Origin: Spirochaetales bacterium
GTDB taxonomy: Bacteria; Spirochaetota; Spirochaetia; DSM-27196; Alkalispirochaetaceae
Direction: 5' to 3'
NCBI GenBank assembly: GCA_028282545.1
Contig: JANQHT010000022.1
Location: 1-53,470 of the forward strand
Length of the DNA: 53,470 bases
Shown: positions 52,568 through 53,470 of the stretch, in pieces
Numbering within the stretch: position 1 is the first letter of the stretch
Layout: each line of letters starts with the position of its first letter
Program-made: the position numbers and the translations under genes
Notes under the pieces: model-generated
Seen by the model: only the letters and a program-made list of their open reading frames with translations
Database searches by the model: none
What the model was told of the DNA's origin: nothing

Positions 52568-52625
52568 GCGTACAGGCTACTCTTTCGAAGTTCACGAGTC
52601 AACTCGGATATGGTAGGCTGGCGCG

Positions 52626-53324
52626 GTGTCAAGCGTTGCAGATAACCTGATACGGGTCTACGAACGGATCGATCGCGCCTGTTCACGGGCGGGACGCTCA
52701 CCCGAGGAGGTCCGCCTGATGGGCGTCAGCAAACGTCAGCCCTGGGAGCGCATCCGCGCCGCCTATGACGCCGGACTCCGCCTCTTCGGCGAGAACCGCG
52801 TATACGAAGCGCGGGACAAGTGGACGGAGCGTCCTGTGGACGCGGAACTGCACTTGGTGGGGCAGTTGCAGTCCAACAAGGTGAAAGAGGCGGTCAGAGT
52901 CTTTTCAACAATCCAGTCCGTTGACCGGGAGAAGATACTCCGGGCCATCGATCAGCGCGCCGTCGCGAGCGGCATCCCCTCGGTTGCCGTATTCATCGAG
53001 GTAAACACATCGGGCGAATCGACGAAGTCCGGCGTTCGGGACGCTGATACACTCGAGGCGCTCGTCGCCCTGGCCATGACGCTTGAACGCACCACCCTAG
53101 AGGGCCTGATGACCATCGCTCCGTTCACGCCGGAGGAGCGACCGGTTCGCGCCGCGTTTGCCGCTCTGCGAGGCCACCGGGACCGTCTCCAGGCGGCGTA
53201 CCCGGAAATCGCTCCCCTGACACTGTCGATGGGGATGAGCGACGACCTGGAACACGCCATAGTCGAAGGATCTGACCTAATTCGCGTGGGTACCGCCATT
53301 TTCGGCGCCCGGGAGACGCTGTGA
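52626..53324 (+). CDS. YggS family PLP-binding protein
   Basis: A 232-residue TIM-barrel protein of the YggS/PLPBP family, similar to the N-terminal domain of alanine racemase. The PLP Lys is in LMGVSKRQPWERI near residue 36; LFGENRVYEA, VGQLQSNKVKEA and FIEVNTSGESTKSG follow, all family signatures, and the phosphate-binding LSMGMSDDLEHAI is near the end. It helps regulate PLP homeostasis. Its place next to pdxST is meaningful in function. Start is GTG. The stop overlaps the next gene (GTGA). Confidence 0.94.
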   Translation: MSSVADNLIRVYERIDRACSRAGRSPEEVRLMGVSKRQPWERIRAAYDAGLRLFGENRVYEARDKWTERPVDAELHLVGQLQSNKVKEAVRVFSTIQSVDREKILRAIDQRAVASGIPSVAVFIEVNTSGESTKSGVRDADTLEALVALAMTLERTTLEGLMTIAPFTPEERPVRAAFAALRGHRDRLQAAYPEIAPLTLSMGMSDDLEHAIVEGSDLIRVGTAIFGARETL

Positions 53325-53470
53325 GGCGCATCATATCCGGTGCGCTCGTCCTTGCGCTGCTCCTTCCCGTTGCGGCCGCCGGACAGGATGAGCCTCAAAC
53401 AGAGGGGGAGGCGGAACCCGTTCCCTATTCTCCCGACGAGTTCCCGCGATGGACGCGCGACCTCAGGCGC
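53321..53470 (+). CDS. exported protein, 5' part only
   Basis: The frame opens with GTG overlapping the YggS stop and runs to the window edge, about 50 codons. It has a signal peptide: RR start, a hydrophobic core (ISGALVLALLLPVAAAG) and an acidic mature start QDEPQTEGEAEPVPYSPDEFPRW (read here as two shorter pieces in sequence). No domain is visible. Location is periplasmic or surface; function unknown. Confidence 0.7.
   Translation, partial: MRRIISGALVLALLLPVAAAGQDEPQTEGEAEPVPYSPDEFPRWTRDLRR

Noticed and set aside
1..53470. CRISPR array, integrase, transposase or phage genes
   Set aside because: No regularly spaced repeats and no such proteins were seen on either strand.

Overview
The window looks like a high-GC spirochaete chromosome (Spirochaetota, free-living Spirochaeta/Alkalispirochaeta-like). 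This is inferred from a spirochaete-style PilZ protein, two EF-G genes side by side, and a dense housekeeping gene order. No rRNA or other decisive marker is present, so the phylum is a moderate-confidence inference. No transposase, integrase, CRISPR array or phage gene is visible.

The window has two halves meeting at a tRNA-Asn gene (25536-25608, minus strand). The left half (1-25.4 kb) is accessory catabolism, with mixed strands, many transporters, local regulators and several broken genes. It starts with an ADP-ribosylglycohydrolase end, a TIM-barrel sugar isomerase/epimerase, a PPC (DUF296) protein, a transaldolase and a DeoR regulator. Then come remnants of an aldo/keto reductase, a probable transketolase C-terminal subunit and an RpiB-like isomerase. 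These are followed by intact genes for a CoA-acylating aldehyde dehydrogenase, a two-subunit ADP-forming acyl-CoA ligase and a DASS/SLC13 anion transporter. The order transketolase - RpiB-like - acylating dehydrogenase - CoA ligase matches the sulfoquinovose-to-sulfoacetate variant of the sulfoglycolytic transketolase pathway. I read it as a partly decayed version of that system or a close relative.

From 10.9 to 24.5 kb lies a second catabolic block: a creatinase-like M24 protein that has lost most metal ligands, a LeuB/tartrate-dehydrogenase-like enzyme, a TctABC tripartite tricarboxylate transporter, an amidohydrolase/deaminase, a TRAP transporter (DctPQM), a class V (glyoxylate-type) aminotransferase, an IclR regulator and malate synthase. 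Glyoxylate appears to be the hub, but no isocitrate lyase is in view. The block is bracketed by a 305-bp inverted repeat made from the 3' half of a SAM methyltransferase gene. AT-rich sites sharing AATTTCA lie in front of several of its transcription units.

The right half (25.5-53.5 kb) is core genome: PilZ protein, mfd, trmB, citrate synthase, an EF-G-like paralogue and fusA, tRNA-Val, a glycerophosphodiesterase, SixA-like phosphatase, SpoU-type methyltransferase, RluA-type pseudouridine synthase, metallophosphoesterase, a J-domain protein, HD and MIF proteins, glnS, the ilvBN-leuCD operon, a phytoene/squalene synthase with a polyprenyl diphosphate synthase, pdxST and a YggS-like protein. 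Two copies of a hairpin element, in opposite orientation and with a compensated base-pair change, sit in intergenic gaps at 33.2 and 41.8 kb.
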